64,000 nt of DNA, from positions 21,243 through 85,242 of the forward strand of contig JAQBQE010000036.1 of the NCBI GenBank assembly GCA_028287135.1, in the 5' to 3' direction. The notes beneath the pieces are model-generated. The model made no database searches. It was not told where the DNA came from and was given only the letters and a program-made list of their open reading frames with translations. Position 1 is the first letter of the stretch. Each line of letters starts with the position of its first letter. Shown piece after piece: positions 1 to 11,197 of the stretch. A program made the position numbers and the translations under genes. Source of the DNA: Myxococcales bacterium (GTDB lineage Bacteria; Myxococcota_A; Polyangia; Haliangiales; Haliangiaceae).

Positions 1-68
1 TCGGTGCGACAGGGGCTAGCGAGGCTTCTTGGCGCCGGCCCGGGCGACCCGCTTGGGAGCCGCTCAGC

Positions 69-1691
<1,623 letters not shown>

Positions 1692-1882
1692 CGAAGACTC
1701 AGAACCGCTCGACGATGGTAGACCCGACCCCGGCGATGAGTAAAGCAACGATCCAGACCAACTCCTTGCCCTAATTCGGAAAACTGCGCCGGGAGTGGTG
1801 GGGATCCAACAGCCCCCTCTTGTGATCCAGCCGCTCCTGTGGCATTTGTTTCGCCCCGACCAGCTGCCGGTCGGGACCACAC

Positions 1883-1967
1883 GCGATCGTGGCGGAATTG
1901 GTAGACGCGCTGGTCTCAGGTGCCAGTAGGTAACTCTGTGGGGGTTCGAGTCCCCCCGATCGCACCA
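1883..1967 (+). tRNA. tRNA-Leu (anticodon CAG)
   Basis: A 7-bp acceptor stem (GCGATCG with CGATCGC), an A discriminator and an encoded CCA enclose a D-arm with GGTAGACGC, an anticodon stem-loop with CTCAGGT (anticodon CAG), a variable arm and a T-arm with GGTTCGAGTCC. The length of 85 nt fits a class II tRNA. A small hairpin (CCCGACC/GGTCGGG, 1856-1876) lies just upstream. No clear promoter was identified. Confidence 0.97.
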
Positions 1968-2004
1968 CGGGGAGTGAAGTAACCCTTCACTCCCCGTTCT
2001 TTTT
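1968..2004 (+). terminator. Rho-independent terminator of tRNA-Leu
   Basis: A perfect 12-bp stem (CGGGGAGTGAAG at 1968-1979 with CTTCACTCCCCG at 1985-1996) with a TAACC loop is followed by TTCTTTTT. It begins directly after the tRNA CCA end. Confidence 0.92.
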
Positions 2005-2009
2005 GCCCG

Positions 2010-2384
2010 ATGACTGACCTCGTCCTGATCGGACTCCTGCAGGGGATCGCTCTGGCGGCGGTGGCGGGCAGACTGGTCTGGGATCTGCGCCGGCTCCGGG
2101 GGATCGACCGGGTCGATCTCGCCGGGATCGCGCGGCGCTGGCCCGGCTGCGAGCTGGTGGAGGTGCGCCTGGCCACGACATCGTCCTGGGCGGCCGACCC
2201 GGCCGGAACCAGGGTCGGCCGCTACGAGGTCGCGACCGCGCTCACGGGAGTGCAGATCATGGTTCCTCCGGACGAGCTGGGTGATGCCTCGACGGCACGA
2301 TCGCGGGGAGCGCGGCGAGCACACCGGCGACGAAGCTTTTGCGAACGCGTTGCGCGCGCAGTGCACCTTCGACGAGCGACTTGA
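2010..2384 (+). CDS. Hypothetical short protein with N-terminal membrane helix, probably 3'-truncated
   Basis: The first 70 or so codons have strong G/C third positions and encode an N-terminal hydrophobic helix (LVLIGLLQGIALAAVAG) followed by a basic-rich segment. After about position 2225 the frame runs antisense over the sigma-factor pseudogene and turns Arg-rich, as expected of a shadow. I infer a truncated gene whose original 3' end was lost at a junction near 2225. No ribosome-binding site is visible between the tRNA terminator and the ATG. No family was recognised. Confidence 0.35.
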   Translation: MTDLVLIGLLQGIALAAVAGRLVWDLRRLRGIDRVDLAGIARRWPGCELVEVRLATTSSWAADPAGTRVGRYEVATALTGVQIMVPPDELGDASTARSRGARRAHRRRSFCERVARAVHLRRAT

Positions 2385-2907
2385 CGCCCGTCGCCAGCGC
2401 ATCACGACCACGCGCCAGACGTTGCAGCACGGCGGCCTCGCTGATCGCGAGGAGAACCGCGATCTCCTTGGCCGATCGCTGCTCGCGGTACTACAGCACG
2501 AGCACGTCGCGATACGTCTCCGCCACCCGGCCGAGCGCATCACCGACGAGCCGCTCGGCCTCCGATGCGCTGGCAGCCTCGAACGGATTGTCGGTCGCGA
2601 CGAGCTCGGGCTCCGCGGTCAACGTCTCGCGGTCGCTGCGCCGCTTCGCCTTGCGGGCGAGGTTGCGTGCGATGCCGCACAACCAGGCCCCGAGCTTGTG
2701 AGGCTCGCGGACCTGGTCGAGCGTTCGCCACGCGGCGAGGAAGGTGTCTTGCGCGACATCCTCCGACAGCGCGTTGTCCCGCGTCCGGCTGTAGCTGACG
2801 GCGCAGACCGCGCGCTGATAGCGTTCGACGAGCTCCCCGAACGCCTCGCGCTCGCCGCGCCTGGACGAGGCGAGCAGCTCGGCATCGGTTGCGATCGTGT
2901 GTCCCAT
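2257..2907 (-). pseudogene. ECF sigma-70 family factor with in-frame nonsense codon
   Basis: From the ATG at 2907 the frame encodes a typical ECF sigma factor: region 2 (FGELVERYQRAV, then ALSEDVAQDTFLAAW) and a linker (GAWLCGIARNLARKAKRR). The start of region 4 (RVAETYRDVLVL) is interrupted by TAG at 2491-2493. Reading through that codon, the same frame continues as good region 4 (YREQRSAKEIAVLLAISEAA, then LQRLARGRDAL) to a TGA at 2257. This is one substitution (probably TAC to TAG), not a frameshift. The product would lack the -35-binding helix-turn-helix. A following ATG at 2260 (MICTPVSAVATS then stop) looks like the first codons of a lost anti-sigma gene. Confidence 0.8.
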
Positions 2908-2970
2908 GTCGTCCTGCAGTGCCGCGGCGGGCCGTTCACATGACAAACAAAAGGTGGCCTGACCCCATTT

Positions 2971-3924
2971 TCAGCGCTCGTGGAGGAACCGGTACGCCCG
3001 CGGCCCGATTCCGAGCTCGCGCTCGAACGCGCGCTTCATCCGCGCCGGGGACGTGAAGCCGCAGGTCGAGGCCAGGGTCTTGGCCGGGAGCTCGGTCGTG
3101 GCGAGCAGGTCCCGGGCCCGCTCGACGCGCAGCTTGTCGAGGAGCTTGGCGGGCGTGGTCGACAGCTGATCGAGGCACCGGCGGTGAAAGGTCCGGACCG
3201 AGAGCCCGGCGCGATGGGCGAGGGTCTCGATGTCGGCCTTGCCCAGGTTCGCGCGGGCCCACGCGATCGTCGGCCCGAGCGGATCGGCGCCGGCGCGCGC
3301 GACCAGCGCATCGCTCCACTGCGACTGATAGCCGGGGCGGCGCATGTAGAGCACGAGGTTGGCGGCGACCGCATCGGCGACCTCGCGACCCAGATCCTCC
3401 TCGACGATCGCGAGCGCCATGTCGATGCCGGTGGTGACCCCGGCCGACGTCCAGACCTGGCCGTCGGTCACGAAGATCGCGTTGCGGTCGACGTCGACGG
3501 CCGGGAACATCGTCGCGAGCCGGTCGCACGCCGACCAGTGCGTGGTGGCGCGCTTGCCGTCGAGCAGGCCCGCGGCGGCGAGCACGAACGCGCCCGAGCA
3601 CACCGAGCCGATCCGGCGGACCGTTTTCGCCGCGCGGCACAGCCACGCCCGGAGCTGGCGATCGGCGACCGCCGCGACGATCGCCGCGGACGGCCCACCC
3701 GCGACGAGCACGAGGTCGTCGCGGTGGGGGCGGAGCTTCCGCAGGTCGCGGGTGCCGATCGGTACGCCGCACGTCGTCCGCAGGTTTCCGCCGCCGATCG
3801 ACGCGACCTCGACCGTGTACGGACGATCTGCGTGGGCGCGCGCCGCATTGGCGAACACCTCGGCGGGGCCGGTGACATCGAGCGTCTGGACGCCCTCGAA
3901 CACGACGATCACGACGCGGGCCAT
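2971..3924 (-). CDS. GlxA-family transcriptional regulator (DJ-1/PfpI + AraC HTH)
   Basis: The protein is 317 residues. The N-terminal half is a DJ-1/PfpI (glutamine amidotransferase-like) domain with the nucleophile-elbow motif GSVCSGAFVLAAAGLL. The C-terminal 100 residues form an AraC-type double helix-turn-helix (TLAHRAGLSVRTFHRR, then TLASTCGFTSPARMKRAF). Such proteins are transcription activators whose ligand domain resembles amidotransferases. The gene is divergent from the next DJ-1/PfpI gene, 61 bp away, so that neighbour is its most likely target (inference). The DNA just after its stop contains a tggcctgaccccatttt motif often seen near REP/RAYT elements, as a single copy. Confidence 0.9.
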   Translation of the reverse strand: MARVVIVVFEGVQTLDVTGPAEVFANAARAHADRPYTVEVASIGGGNLRTTCGVPIGTRDLRKLRPHRDDLVLVAGGPSAAIVAAVADRQLRAWLCRAAKTVRRIGSVCSGAFVLAAAGLLDGKRATTHWSACDRLATMFPAVDVDRNAIFVTDGQVWTSAGVTTGIDMALAIVEEDLGREVADAVAANLVLYMRRPGYQSQWSDALVARAGADPLGPTIAWARANLGKADIETLAHRAGLSVRTFHRRCLDQLSTTPAKLLDKLRVERARDLLATTELPAKTLASTCGFTSPARMKRAFERELGIGPRAYRFLHER

Positions 3925-3985
3925 TGGCAGAAATTAGATGAAAGTTGTCATGGCTGCCACTCGCATCGAGCGCCACGATGCCGGC

Positions 3986-4639
3986 ATGACGATCCACATC
4001 GGCCTGCTCCTCTATCCACGGCTGACCCAGCTCGACCTGACCGGTCCGTACGAGGTGTTCCACCGCATCCCCGACGCCCAGGTCCATCTCGTCTGGAAGA
4101 CGACCGAGCCGGTCCACGCTGACTCGGGGCTCGGCCTCCTGCCCACGACGACCTTTGCCGACTGCCCGAAGCTCGACGTGCTGTGCGTCCCCGGAGGCTT
4201 CGGCCAGCGCCTGCTGATGACCGACCCCGCGGTGCTCGGATTTCTTCGGGCCCAGGCCGAGACCGCGCGCTACGTGACGTCGGTGTGCACGGGGGCGCTG
4301 CTGCTCGGCGCCGCCGGCCTGCTCGGTGGATACGCGGCGACCACGCACTGGGCGTACACGGATCTATTGCCGATGTTCGGCGCGACCCACCGCCCCGGGC
4401 GTGTGGTGGTCGACCGCACCCGGATCACCGGCGGCGGCGTCACCGCGGGCATCGACTTCGGGCTCCGGGTCGCCGCCGAGCTCGCTGGCGAGCAGGTCGC
4501 CCAGGCGATCCAGCTCGGCCTCGAGTACAACCCGGCGCCGCCGTTCGCGTGCGGCCACCCCGATGTCGCCGACCCGGCGCTCGTCGCGCTGGTCCGCGGC
4601 CGACTGCGCGGCGCCGACGGTTCCGTGCTGGCCGACTGA
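3986..4639 (+). CDS. DJ-1/PfpI family protein, isonitrile hydratase-like
   Basis: The 217-residue single-domain protein begins MTIHIGLLLYPRLTQLDLTG. It carries the DJ-1/PfpI nucleophile elbow TSVCTGALLLGAAGLLGG, followed by ATTHWAYTDLL and GGVTAGIDFGLRV. Members of this group include isonitrile hydratase, which converts isonitriles to N-substituted formamides. I start at the second Met of the frame because the first 16 codons (from 3938) lie in the divergent promoter region and lack homology. It is transcribed divergently from the GlxA-like regulator, a pairing typical for regulator and target. Confidence 0.85.
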   Translation: MTIHIGLLLYPRLTQLDLTGPYEVFHRIPDAQVHLVWKTTEPVHADSGLGLLPTTTFADCPKLDVLCVPGGFGQRLLMTDPAVLGFLRAQAETARYVTSVCTGALLLGAAGLLGGYAATTHWAYTDLLPMFGATHRPGRVVVDRTRITGGGVTAGIDFGLRVAAELAGEQVAQAIQLGLEYNPAPPFACGHPDVADPALVALVRGRLRGADGSVLAD

Positions 4640-4694
4640 CGCGCCGGGCGGCGGCGAAAATATCGTCATCAAATTGTCACCCTGGCGATCTAGG

Positions 4695-5105
4695 ATGGTC
4701 GCCACCGTGGTCACCGTTCGAGCTGTTGTCTCTCGCGAACCGTCTGCTTGCTGGCGCGCCTTCACCGATGCCGCCCTGTTCGGAGCATGGGTTCCCGGTC
4801 TGCGCACCGCGCGTGTGATCCAGGCAGGCGCCGATGGCCTGCCCACCGAGATCCTGTTCGAGTTCGGCGCGTCGCGGACGTACTCGCTTGTCTACGACTA
4901 CGACCTCGCCGCGCGCGAAGTTCGCTGGCATGCGCGCTCGGGCAAGCGCGATGCGGTCACCGGGTTCGCTCGGTTCGATGCGCTGGATGACGGCACGAGC
5001 GTGACCTACGGACTCGAGCAGAACGACGGCCGCGTCGAGGAAGCCGAGGTCGAGACGATGCTCGGCGCGTTCGTGCAGTGGATGCAGACGTCGCAGCGCC
5101 GGTAG
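4695..5105 (+). CDS. SRPBCC-family (AHSA1/polyketide cyclase-like) protein
   Basis: The 136-residue protein has the start-domain fold pattern: an N-terminal strand (VVTVRAVVSREPSACWRAFT), a central strand (YSLVYDYDLAAREVRWH), and a C-terminal helix (VETMLGAFVQWMQ). This matches small ligand-binding SRPBCC proteins. The ATG lies within TAGGATGG, so any transcript from that TAGGAT hexamer would have almost no leader. The ligand is unknown. Confidence 0.7.
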   Translation: MVATVVTVRAVVSREPSACWRAFTDAALFGAWVPGLRTARVIQAGADGLPTEILFEFGASRTYSLVYDYDLAAREVRWHARSGKRDAVTGFARFDALDDGTSVTYGLEQNDGRVEEAEVETMLGAFVQWMQTSQRR

Positions 5106-5296
5106 CGGCGCGATCGAATCGATAGCAGCGGCGCGTTCGCTTTACCGCCGCGCTACCACGGAACCGGACGGGATTCGACTCCCGCTATCTCCGCGTTCAG
5201 CTGGCGCAATTTGCGTCAGCAACTCTGGCCCGCCGCCACCGATATGCGGGTGACCAGTGAGCGTCACCAGTCGTAGGATGAGCAGGAGGGCGGGGG

Positions 5297-8200
5297 ATGG
5301 GCGACTACGACGATCGTGATCGCGCGCGTTCTGGCGAGCAGGCGTCGCATGGTCCCTCGCGCGGATCAGCGAGCGCCACGCCCGGAAAATCAACGCGTAT
5401 CGAGCCTGCCCCGGATCCGATCGAGGGTTCGCAGCAAGCGACGCCGGCGAACGCCGCCATGGCAGCGTTGTCCGGCGTCCCGGCGCCCTCGGTCGCGAAC
5501 ACGCAACTCAAGCGCCTGCAACTGGGTCGCGGCGGCCGTCGTAGCCCCTTCGCGTTGTACCTGTCCATGCATGGTGGCGGTCTCGGCGCAGCGATCCGAG
5601 AACACTTCGCGGATACGCAGTGGCCCGATCCCGCCGCTGATGTACCGTTTGAAGCCGGCGGCGATCGACTGTTTGCTGCGTACCTCGCCAGCTCGATCCG
5701 CGATCAGCTCGATGACGGTGACGCAATTCCTGCGTTGCTGCATCCCAGCACCATCGTCGAGCAGCTCCGTCAGTTCGTACCCGATCTCCATCGCAAGCGG
5801 CCCTGGTCGCCGGAGTTCGGGCGGGTGCTCGGACAGCTCTCCGAGCGAGCAGCCATCGCGTCCTTGAAGAGCGTAGGAGCGCGATACCGGTCTGCACTCG
5901 CGCAGACCGTTCGCCTCCCGACCGCAGACGATCTCCTCGCGTCTCATCCAATGGATCTGCTCGTCGCACGAGCTCTGACGCAGCCGACCGTCGTGGACAA
6001 TTCACGCGTTGCTCAGACCGAGCAGCGCAACAAGCCGGTCGCCGTGAAGGCCCAGTGGCTGGGACGCAGCCATCCAGAGCTCTGGAACTTCGTGAAGGTC
6101 ACACCGGCAACTGCCACGACGGAGGACGTGGCAGTTGCTGTGTGGGGAGATCCGAAGAAGGCGGCAATGGCCTTCGCGATCCGTAAGTACGGCGACGTCT
6201 TCCGCATCGCGCCTTCCTATGCACGCAAGGTGCTCGCGCAGCGCTACCGCGGCGAGTTGGTGGGAAGCACGGACACAGACGCGAGCAATGCGACGCAAAT
6301 CCTCGCGCTCGCTCGTTCCAGTCTCGGTCAAGGAGATGCGCCCGTCCGGCAGTTCAAGCAGGACGGCGCACGGGGACACGGCGCGAAGGGCAAGGAGCCC
6401 CTTGCGGCCGGTGCAGCGCCGACCGTCGAGCAGCTGATGGGAATCGAACGTTCGATCGGTGCCCTGCTCGACACCATCCGTTCGCTCATCACTCGCCTTG
6501 GCATGGCCTCCGATCTGAATCCCGCCTACGGCGCGCGAACGACCCGCGTGATGTTGCTGAGCGATGCAGACGCCAAGACGCGGACCGAGTGGCTACCCGT
6601 GCTCCAGTTTCAGCACACGCAGCTCCTGACCATCGCGCCAAAGATTGCGCCGATCGTTCAGCAGCTGCAGCCGATCAAGTTCATGCCCGCGGTGACGCTG
6701 GATGCCGCCAAGCGGCAGCAGCGCGCACAGCTCGAGCGCACGATCACCGCCATGGTGCAGGCAGCCGCGGTTTCGCACCTGCGGGACGAGAGCACCTCGA
6801 TTCTCCGAGGAATCGTCGATGCCGAGCGAGCGGCGGAGCAAGACCGGCTCGACGCCGCACAGGTGGACCTCGATGAGGGGACGCGCGAGGCGATCTCGAC
6901 TCCGCAGGGCTCGGTTCGGGGTGCGCGCGAGGCAGGCCAACGTATCGCCCAGCAGCGGCAGGACACGCTGAACGCCAAAACCGTTGGCAAGTCGCCGTAC
7001 GAGCAGCAGAAGGCCATCACACAAGCCGGCGCCGTTGCCTTGAGCTCGCGGATGCGTGCGGCAGAGCATGGCCTGGAGCAGCTGCGCGCCGCAGCACTCG
7101 AAGTTTTCGGCGACCCCGAGGCGCTGCGCAAGCTCGTGCCGAAAGCAAAGGCGTGGCCCGAAGTGATCCTCGACGTGAAGGATCATCTCGCGGATGTCCA
7201 ACGGGCGTGGGACGCGGGAGAACGTGATGGAACGCCGGCGGTTCAGAGCGATCCGAACGCTCCGGATGATTGGGCGGAGTGGCAGGGCAAGGCCGCAGGT
7301 CTGAAGGCTGCGCGCGAGGCATTCGCGAAGATTGCGGGTGATCAGAGCCTGGTCGACTTCTTCAATCAGGTCAGATCAAAGATTGCAGATCAGCGGATCA
7401 TCAACGCTGTTGTCTCGTTCGCTGCAACACTTCTGATTACCCTCGGTACCGGGATGGCGGCTGCCGCTCTCGGCGCCAGAGCGGCAGGGATGCTGGCGAC
7501 CGAAGCTTCGAGTCTTGCCGCGCGTGGCTTCGCGTTCGCGGTGGATGTTTCGATCAACGCTTCCATCAACTCCATCGTGCAGCTCGCGCAGGCCGACACG
7601 CAACAAGGGTCGTTCGGCTGGGTGATGCTCGAGAACACACTGATGGAGATGTTCACGCGCGGTCTCATGAAGCCGCTGCGCGACGCAGAGCAAACGGCGC
7701 GACTGCAGGCACATCAGCTGGCGCAGTTGCCACATCTGGCGCCTGCCGAGCGGCGCGTTCTGATGGCCGTGGATGTGGCTGGTCGAAACGTGATCGTCGA
7801 GATGGTCGGCAACATGGCCACGCAGTGGACCGCGCACAGACTGGTCCAGGTTTTTCACAAGGATCCTCAGCAGGTCTCGGAGGCGTTTGCACTGACCGTC
7901 CTGCAGCAGGGCGCGGCAATTGGTCTGGGCAAGTTCTTCCATGGCCGACTCGAAGGCTGGAAGAAGTACCGCGCGGCCTTGGCCAAGACGCGCGTCGGAG
8001 GGCTGCCGGAAGCGGCGGCATTGTTCGCCGCGCGCGACGAGTTCTTCGCTCTTGCAGAGCATCTCGCCAACAGCCCCTCACCGAATCCGGCAGAAGCTAC
8101 TCGGTTGCTCGAGCTTCACAACACGCTGCTCGCCCAGGAGCGCGCGCTGTTCGAGGGAGGCCTGCAGCAGGGTGCTCACGCAGCCCCGCATCCTGCCGGC

Positions 8201-11197
8201 TCACGCGAGGTCGCGCCGCATGCCGGTGCGGGTGATGCGCCCGTCCACGCCGTTGCGCCTGCGAGCAAACGATCGGGTGGAGGCGATGGACCTGACAACA
8301 CGCCACACCCAGCGACTGACAATGCCACCGGGGAGATTGCGCACCGAGGCCTCATGTTCGCCGCATCGGTCGGGAACGCCACGTACGAACGCGGCGGCTT
8401 CTTCCGTATCGGGACCGCCGATGGTTCGTTGCTCGTGGAAGTGCAACGAAGCAGCCGTGACGAGCCGCATCTTCGTCGCAAAGGCGAGCATGTCATCCTC
8501 GAGATCCCGCGCGGCCTGACCGACGTCGAGCTCGAGCGCGCAGTGGTCGGGAAGCTCACCGAGCTTCAGCATCAGGAGCTGCGCCGCGCGCGCGGTGAGA
8601 AGGCGACCGCTGCGTCTGGGCTCGGAAAGAAGGGAACCGGCGAGCGGCTGTCGCCTGCAGATATGGGGCACGTCGCCGAGCTGCGCGTGCTGCGCGAGCG
8701 CGCCGCCGAGCAGGACGCTCGCGGTGCCGCGGGGCACGAGCAGGGCGCGGCGCTGCGCGCGGAGATCTCACGGCTCGAGGAGCGGCTCGGGCTTTCGGGT
8801 GATTCGGAGAATGCGCAGCGTCGCAGGCACGCGGTCGAGGTTCAGGTCGCTGTCCAAGGCGATGCGACTCGGCGCGCGCGTGTGGCAAAGGAGCTGAACG
8901 GGGAGCGTGGCCATCCCGGGCTCGAGCTGCACAACCACTTCAACGGGATCGTTCAGGCCGAGGTGTTTCGTCAGCGCGCTGCCACGGCTGATGGCGGCAA
9001 GGACACCGGGTCGTGGATTCCCCTCCTGGAGCGGATCGCCTCGTTCCGTGGCAAGGAATTCGAACACGCTCACAAGGATGGGACGATCACGACGCGGGCG
9101 ACGGCAGGGGATGCGGTGCGCATCGCTAAAGAAGCGCGACGTCAGGTCCATGAGCTGCTCGGCCGGGCCAACGACCTCGACGTTAGCGACGTCGATCGAG
9201 GAGCCTTTCGTCGCGCTGCCGAGGCTGTCGCGACCGAGGCTGGCCGCGTCGCGCTAGTGGCGTCCCCGGAGACCGACTTCAACAGCGCGTACGAGGTGCG
9301 GGATCAGCTTGTGAAGGAGACCTTCGGCGGCGAGGCAAAGCCCGGGGAGCGCGCCGATGTGGCGAAGCAGCGCGCCTACGACGACTACATCCGCGAAGCG
9401 ATCCTCCAGCTCGCGGCGGATGGCGTCGGCTACTCCGAACAGTCCATCAGCGTGAAGAAGCTGGGCGGCGTCCTGAGTCCGGAGCGGATCGAGATGGTCA
9501 TCCAGCAGCTGATTGCAGAGGGCAAGATCGCGCCGGGCGAGATCGATATCCGGGTGCTCGGCATGCTGCACACGGCACAGTTCGGGGAACGCGACGCGGA
9601 TCTGCCGTCCGTGGAGACGCCGGAGCGCTCAGAGCCCGCGCTCAAGCGCGACACCCGATCCACGAAGCGTCAGATGGGAAAGCCAGGAGTCGTGGGACGG
9701 GACATCGCTGGGCCAGAGCAGCTGCACTTCGACGAGCGAGGTGGCGAGGCACTCGAGAACCTGTATTACCAGGACCTCGCCGAGGCGAAGCGGACGGGGA
9801 CTTCCAAGATCTTGCGTCCGCATGTCGGTGAAGGCGCTGTCGATTCGATCGAGGGAAAATCCTTCCACACCGACAAGGACCGGGTGATCAGCAGGGAAGG
9901 CGAGCCGTCCCACTACGCGCGTTCACGCAGCAACATCGACGTCGTGCTCGCAGCTCTCGAGCGAATTCACGCCAAAGGTGGGCTAGATTCGAGCAAGGTG
10001 ATCGTGCGGTTCGGGCACGTCACGCACGCAACCCCCGCGCAGGCGGCCAGAATGGCCAAGCTGGGCGTGGTCGCAGAGGTCAACCTCGGCTCCAACGTCG
10101 CGAGTGGCGCAGTCAGCCAGACCGAGGGCGTGCATGGTAAGCGCGCCTCGGTCGAACAACTGGACGAGCACTCGTTCGCGACTCTCCTCTACTACAACGT
10201 CTCGATCGTGCTCAACACGGACGCTGGCGGCGTGATGAGCACCAGTCTGCGAATTGAATATCAACGTGCCCGGCAAGCGATCGAGGACGTCCTCGCGGGT
10301 GCGAGGCCCATCCGGGTCCAGAGCAATGACGCGCAGGTTGAGCTTTCGGCTGCGGACCAACCCGCGAGGATGCGAGGGCGCGAGGTCCCGGGACGTCCTG
10401 ATCTCCGCGAGCTCGGGATCGGCGACCTCACTCCGTTCGAACGCGATCGGTTCCTTCATGGCTACGAGAAGCTGTACGCGGATGCCGAGAGCTACTACCT
10501 GCGGCGCCCGAAGCCGCGTGGAGCCACTGGGAACCCGACCACCGCCGCTGCGCCGTTTGGCGGTGCGCACCACATCAAGCTTGCCTCCGACCATGGACTG
10601 ATTCCGAGCAAGGGGACGGCGCTGCTCGAAGGATCGGGTTCCGACGTGAAGGCGGCGGCTCGTGCATACCGTCGTGGCAGCTATGGCGTGACCGAGACGG
10701 AGCTCGCTGGCGGTGTCGTTGTGGTGGAGGTGCGCTCCTCGGACGGCGACTTCCACATGACCCTTCGATCGTGGGCCGGCGACGCGCCCGGGTACCTACC
10801 TGTGCACGACGCGTCGGCGCTCGACCGCCCGAAGACCGGCAAGGAGGTGAGGTCCTGGTACAAGGAGCAGGTCAAGCGCGTGTCCGCGCTGAACCAGGAT
10901 TGGGTCACGTCGGGCGTCCCACTCGCGGAGCGTGCGCGGCGCGCCTACGAGGTGCGTCGACACGCCCGGCTCGCAGCACGCGAGCAGATGCAGAGCTCCG
11001 GTGATGTGCAGTCGCTGTCGGCTCGCGACCTCCTGGAATATGGCCAGACCGACGGGCCCACCTTCGAGCAGCTCGTGGACCAACAGGTCGCCAGTGGGAC
11101 GACGCTCGAGCAAGCGTACGAGTCGATCATCGACTCGTCACAGCGTTCGAACAAACGCTATGATCAAAAGCACGGCGGCGCGGGGAACAAGACATGA
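5297..11197 (+). CDS. Giant multidomain protein with adenosine-deaminase-like domain; candidate secreted effector/toxin
   Basis: The 1966-residue protein starts at an ATG preceded by AGGAGG. Residues 1-60 are disordered and include TPGKSTRIEP, which resembles tags on cargo of contractile injection systems (inference). Residues 60-700 are largely helical. A hydrophobic, Ala/Gly-rich stretch spans about 700-755. A low-complexity His/Ala/Pro/Gly linker lies near 960-1010. Residues about 1205-1720 resemble adenosine deaminase: HNH at 1212-1214 (HxH zinc motif), FGHVTHATPAQA (His1574), AEVNLGSNVASGA and LNTDAGGVMSTSL (Asp1642). The last 45 residues form a small tail module shared with the downstream protein. 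The stop overlaps the next start by 4 bp. A polymorphic-toxin role is inference; the ADA-like fold call is fairly strong. Confidence 0.75.
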   Translation: MGDYDDRDRARSGEQASHGPSRGSASATPGKSTRIEPAPDPIEGSQQATPANAAMAALSGVPAPSVANTQLKRLQLGRGGRRSPFALYLSMHGGGLGAAIREHFADTQWPDPAADVPFEAGGDRLFAAYLASSIRDQLDDGDAIPALLHPSTIVEQLRQFVPDLHRKRPWSPEFGRVLGQLSERAAIASLKSVGARYRSALAQTVRLPTADDLLASHPMDLLVARALTQPTVVDNSRVAQTEQRNKPVAVKAQWLGRSHPELWNFVKVTPATATTEDVAVAVWGDPKKAAMAFAIRKYGDVFRIAPSYARKVLAQRYRGELVGSTDTDASNATQILALARSSLGQGDAPVRQFKQDGARGHGAKGKEPLAAGAAPTVEQLMGIERSIGALLDTIRSLITRLGMASDLNPAYGARTTRVMLLSDADAKTRTEWLPVLQFQHTQLLTIAPKIAPIVQQLQPIKFMPAVTLDAAKRQQRAQLERTITAMVQAAAVSHLRDESTSILRGIVDAERAAEQDRLDAAQVDLDEGTREAISTPQGSVRGAREAGQRIAQQRQDTLNAKTVGKSPYEQQKAITQAGAVALSSRMRAAEHGLEQLRAAALEVFGDPEALRKLVPKAKAWPEVILDVKDHLADVQRAWDAGERDGTPAVQSDPNAPDDWAEWQGKAAGLKAAREAFAKIAGDQSLVDFFNQVRSKIADQRIINAVVSFAATLLITLGTGMAAAALGARAAGMLATEASSLAARGFAFAVDVSINASINSIVQLAQADTQQGSFGWVMLENTLMEMFTRGLMKPLRDAEQTARLQAHQLAQLPHLAPAERRVLMAVDVAGRNVIVEMVGNMATQWTAHRLVQVFHKDPQQVSEAFALTVLQQGAAIGLGKFFHGRLEGWKKYRAALAKTRVGGLPEAAALFAARDEFFALAEHLANSPSPNPAEATRLLELHNTLLAQERALFEGGLQQGAHAAPHPAGSREVAPHAGAGDAPVHAVAPASKRSGGGDGPDNTPHPATDNATGEIAHRGLMFAASVGNATYERGGFFRIGTADGSLLVEVQRSSRDEPHLRRKGEHVILEIPRGLTDVELERAVVGKLTELQHQELRRARGEKATAASGLGKKGTGERLSPADMGHVAELRVLRERAAEQDARGAAGHEQGAALRAEISRLEERLGLSGDSENAQRRRHAVEVQVAVQGDATRRARVAKELNGERGHPGLELHNHFNGIVQAEVFRQRAATADGGKDTGSWIPLLERIASFRGKEFEHAHKDGTITTRATAGDAVRIAKEARRQVHELLGRANDLDVSDVDRGAFRRAAEAVATEAGRVALVASPETDFNSAYEVRDQLVKETFGGEAKPGERADVAKQRAYDDYIREAILQLAADGVGYSEQSISVKKLGGVLSPERIEMVIQQLIAEGKIAPGEIDIRVLGMLHTAQFGERDADLPSVETPERSEPALKRDTRSTKRQMGKPGVVGRDIAGPEQLHFDERGGEALENLYYQDLAEAKRTGTSKILRPHVGEGAVDSIEGKSFHTDKDRVISREGEPSHYARSRSNIDVVLAALERIHAKGGLDSSKVIVRFGHVTHATPAQAARMAKLGVVAEVNLGSNVASGAVSQTEGVHGKRASVEQLDEHSFATLLYYNVSIVLNTDAGGVMSTSLRIEYQRARQAIEDVLAGARPIRVQSNDAQVELSAADQPARMRGREVPGRPDLRELGIGDLTPFERDRFLHGYEKLYADAESYYLRRPKPRGATGNPTTAAAPFGGAHHIKLASDHGLIPSKGTALLEGSGSDVKAAARAYRRGSYGVTETELAGGVVVVEVRSSDGDFHMTLRSWAGDAPGYLPVHDASALDRPKTGKEVRSWYKEQVKRVSALNQDWVTSGVPLAERARRAYEVRRHARLAAREQMQSSGDVQSLSARDLLEYGQTDGPTFEQLVDQQVASGTTLEQAYESIIDSSQRSNKRYDQKHGGAGNKT

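Noticed and set aside
2940..2972. REP/RAYT-like motif (tggcctgacccc) after the AraC-type gene
   Set aside because: Only one copy was seen in the window and no RAYT transposase is near, so it is not called as an element.
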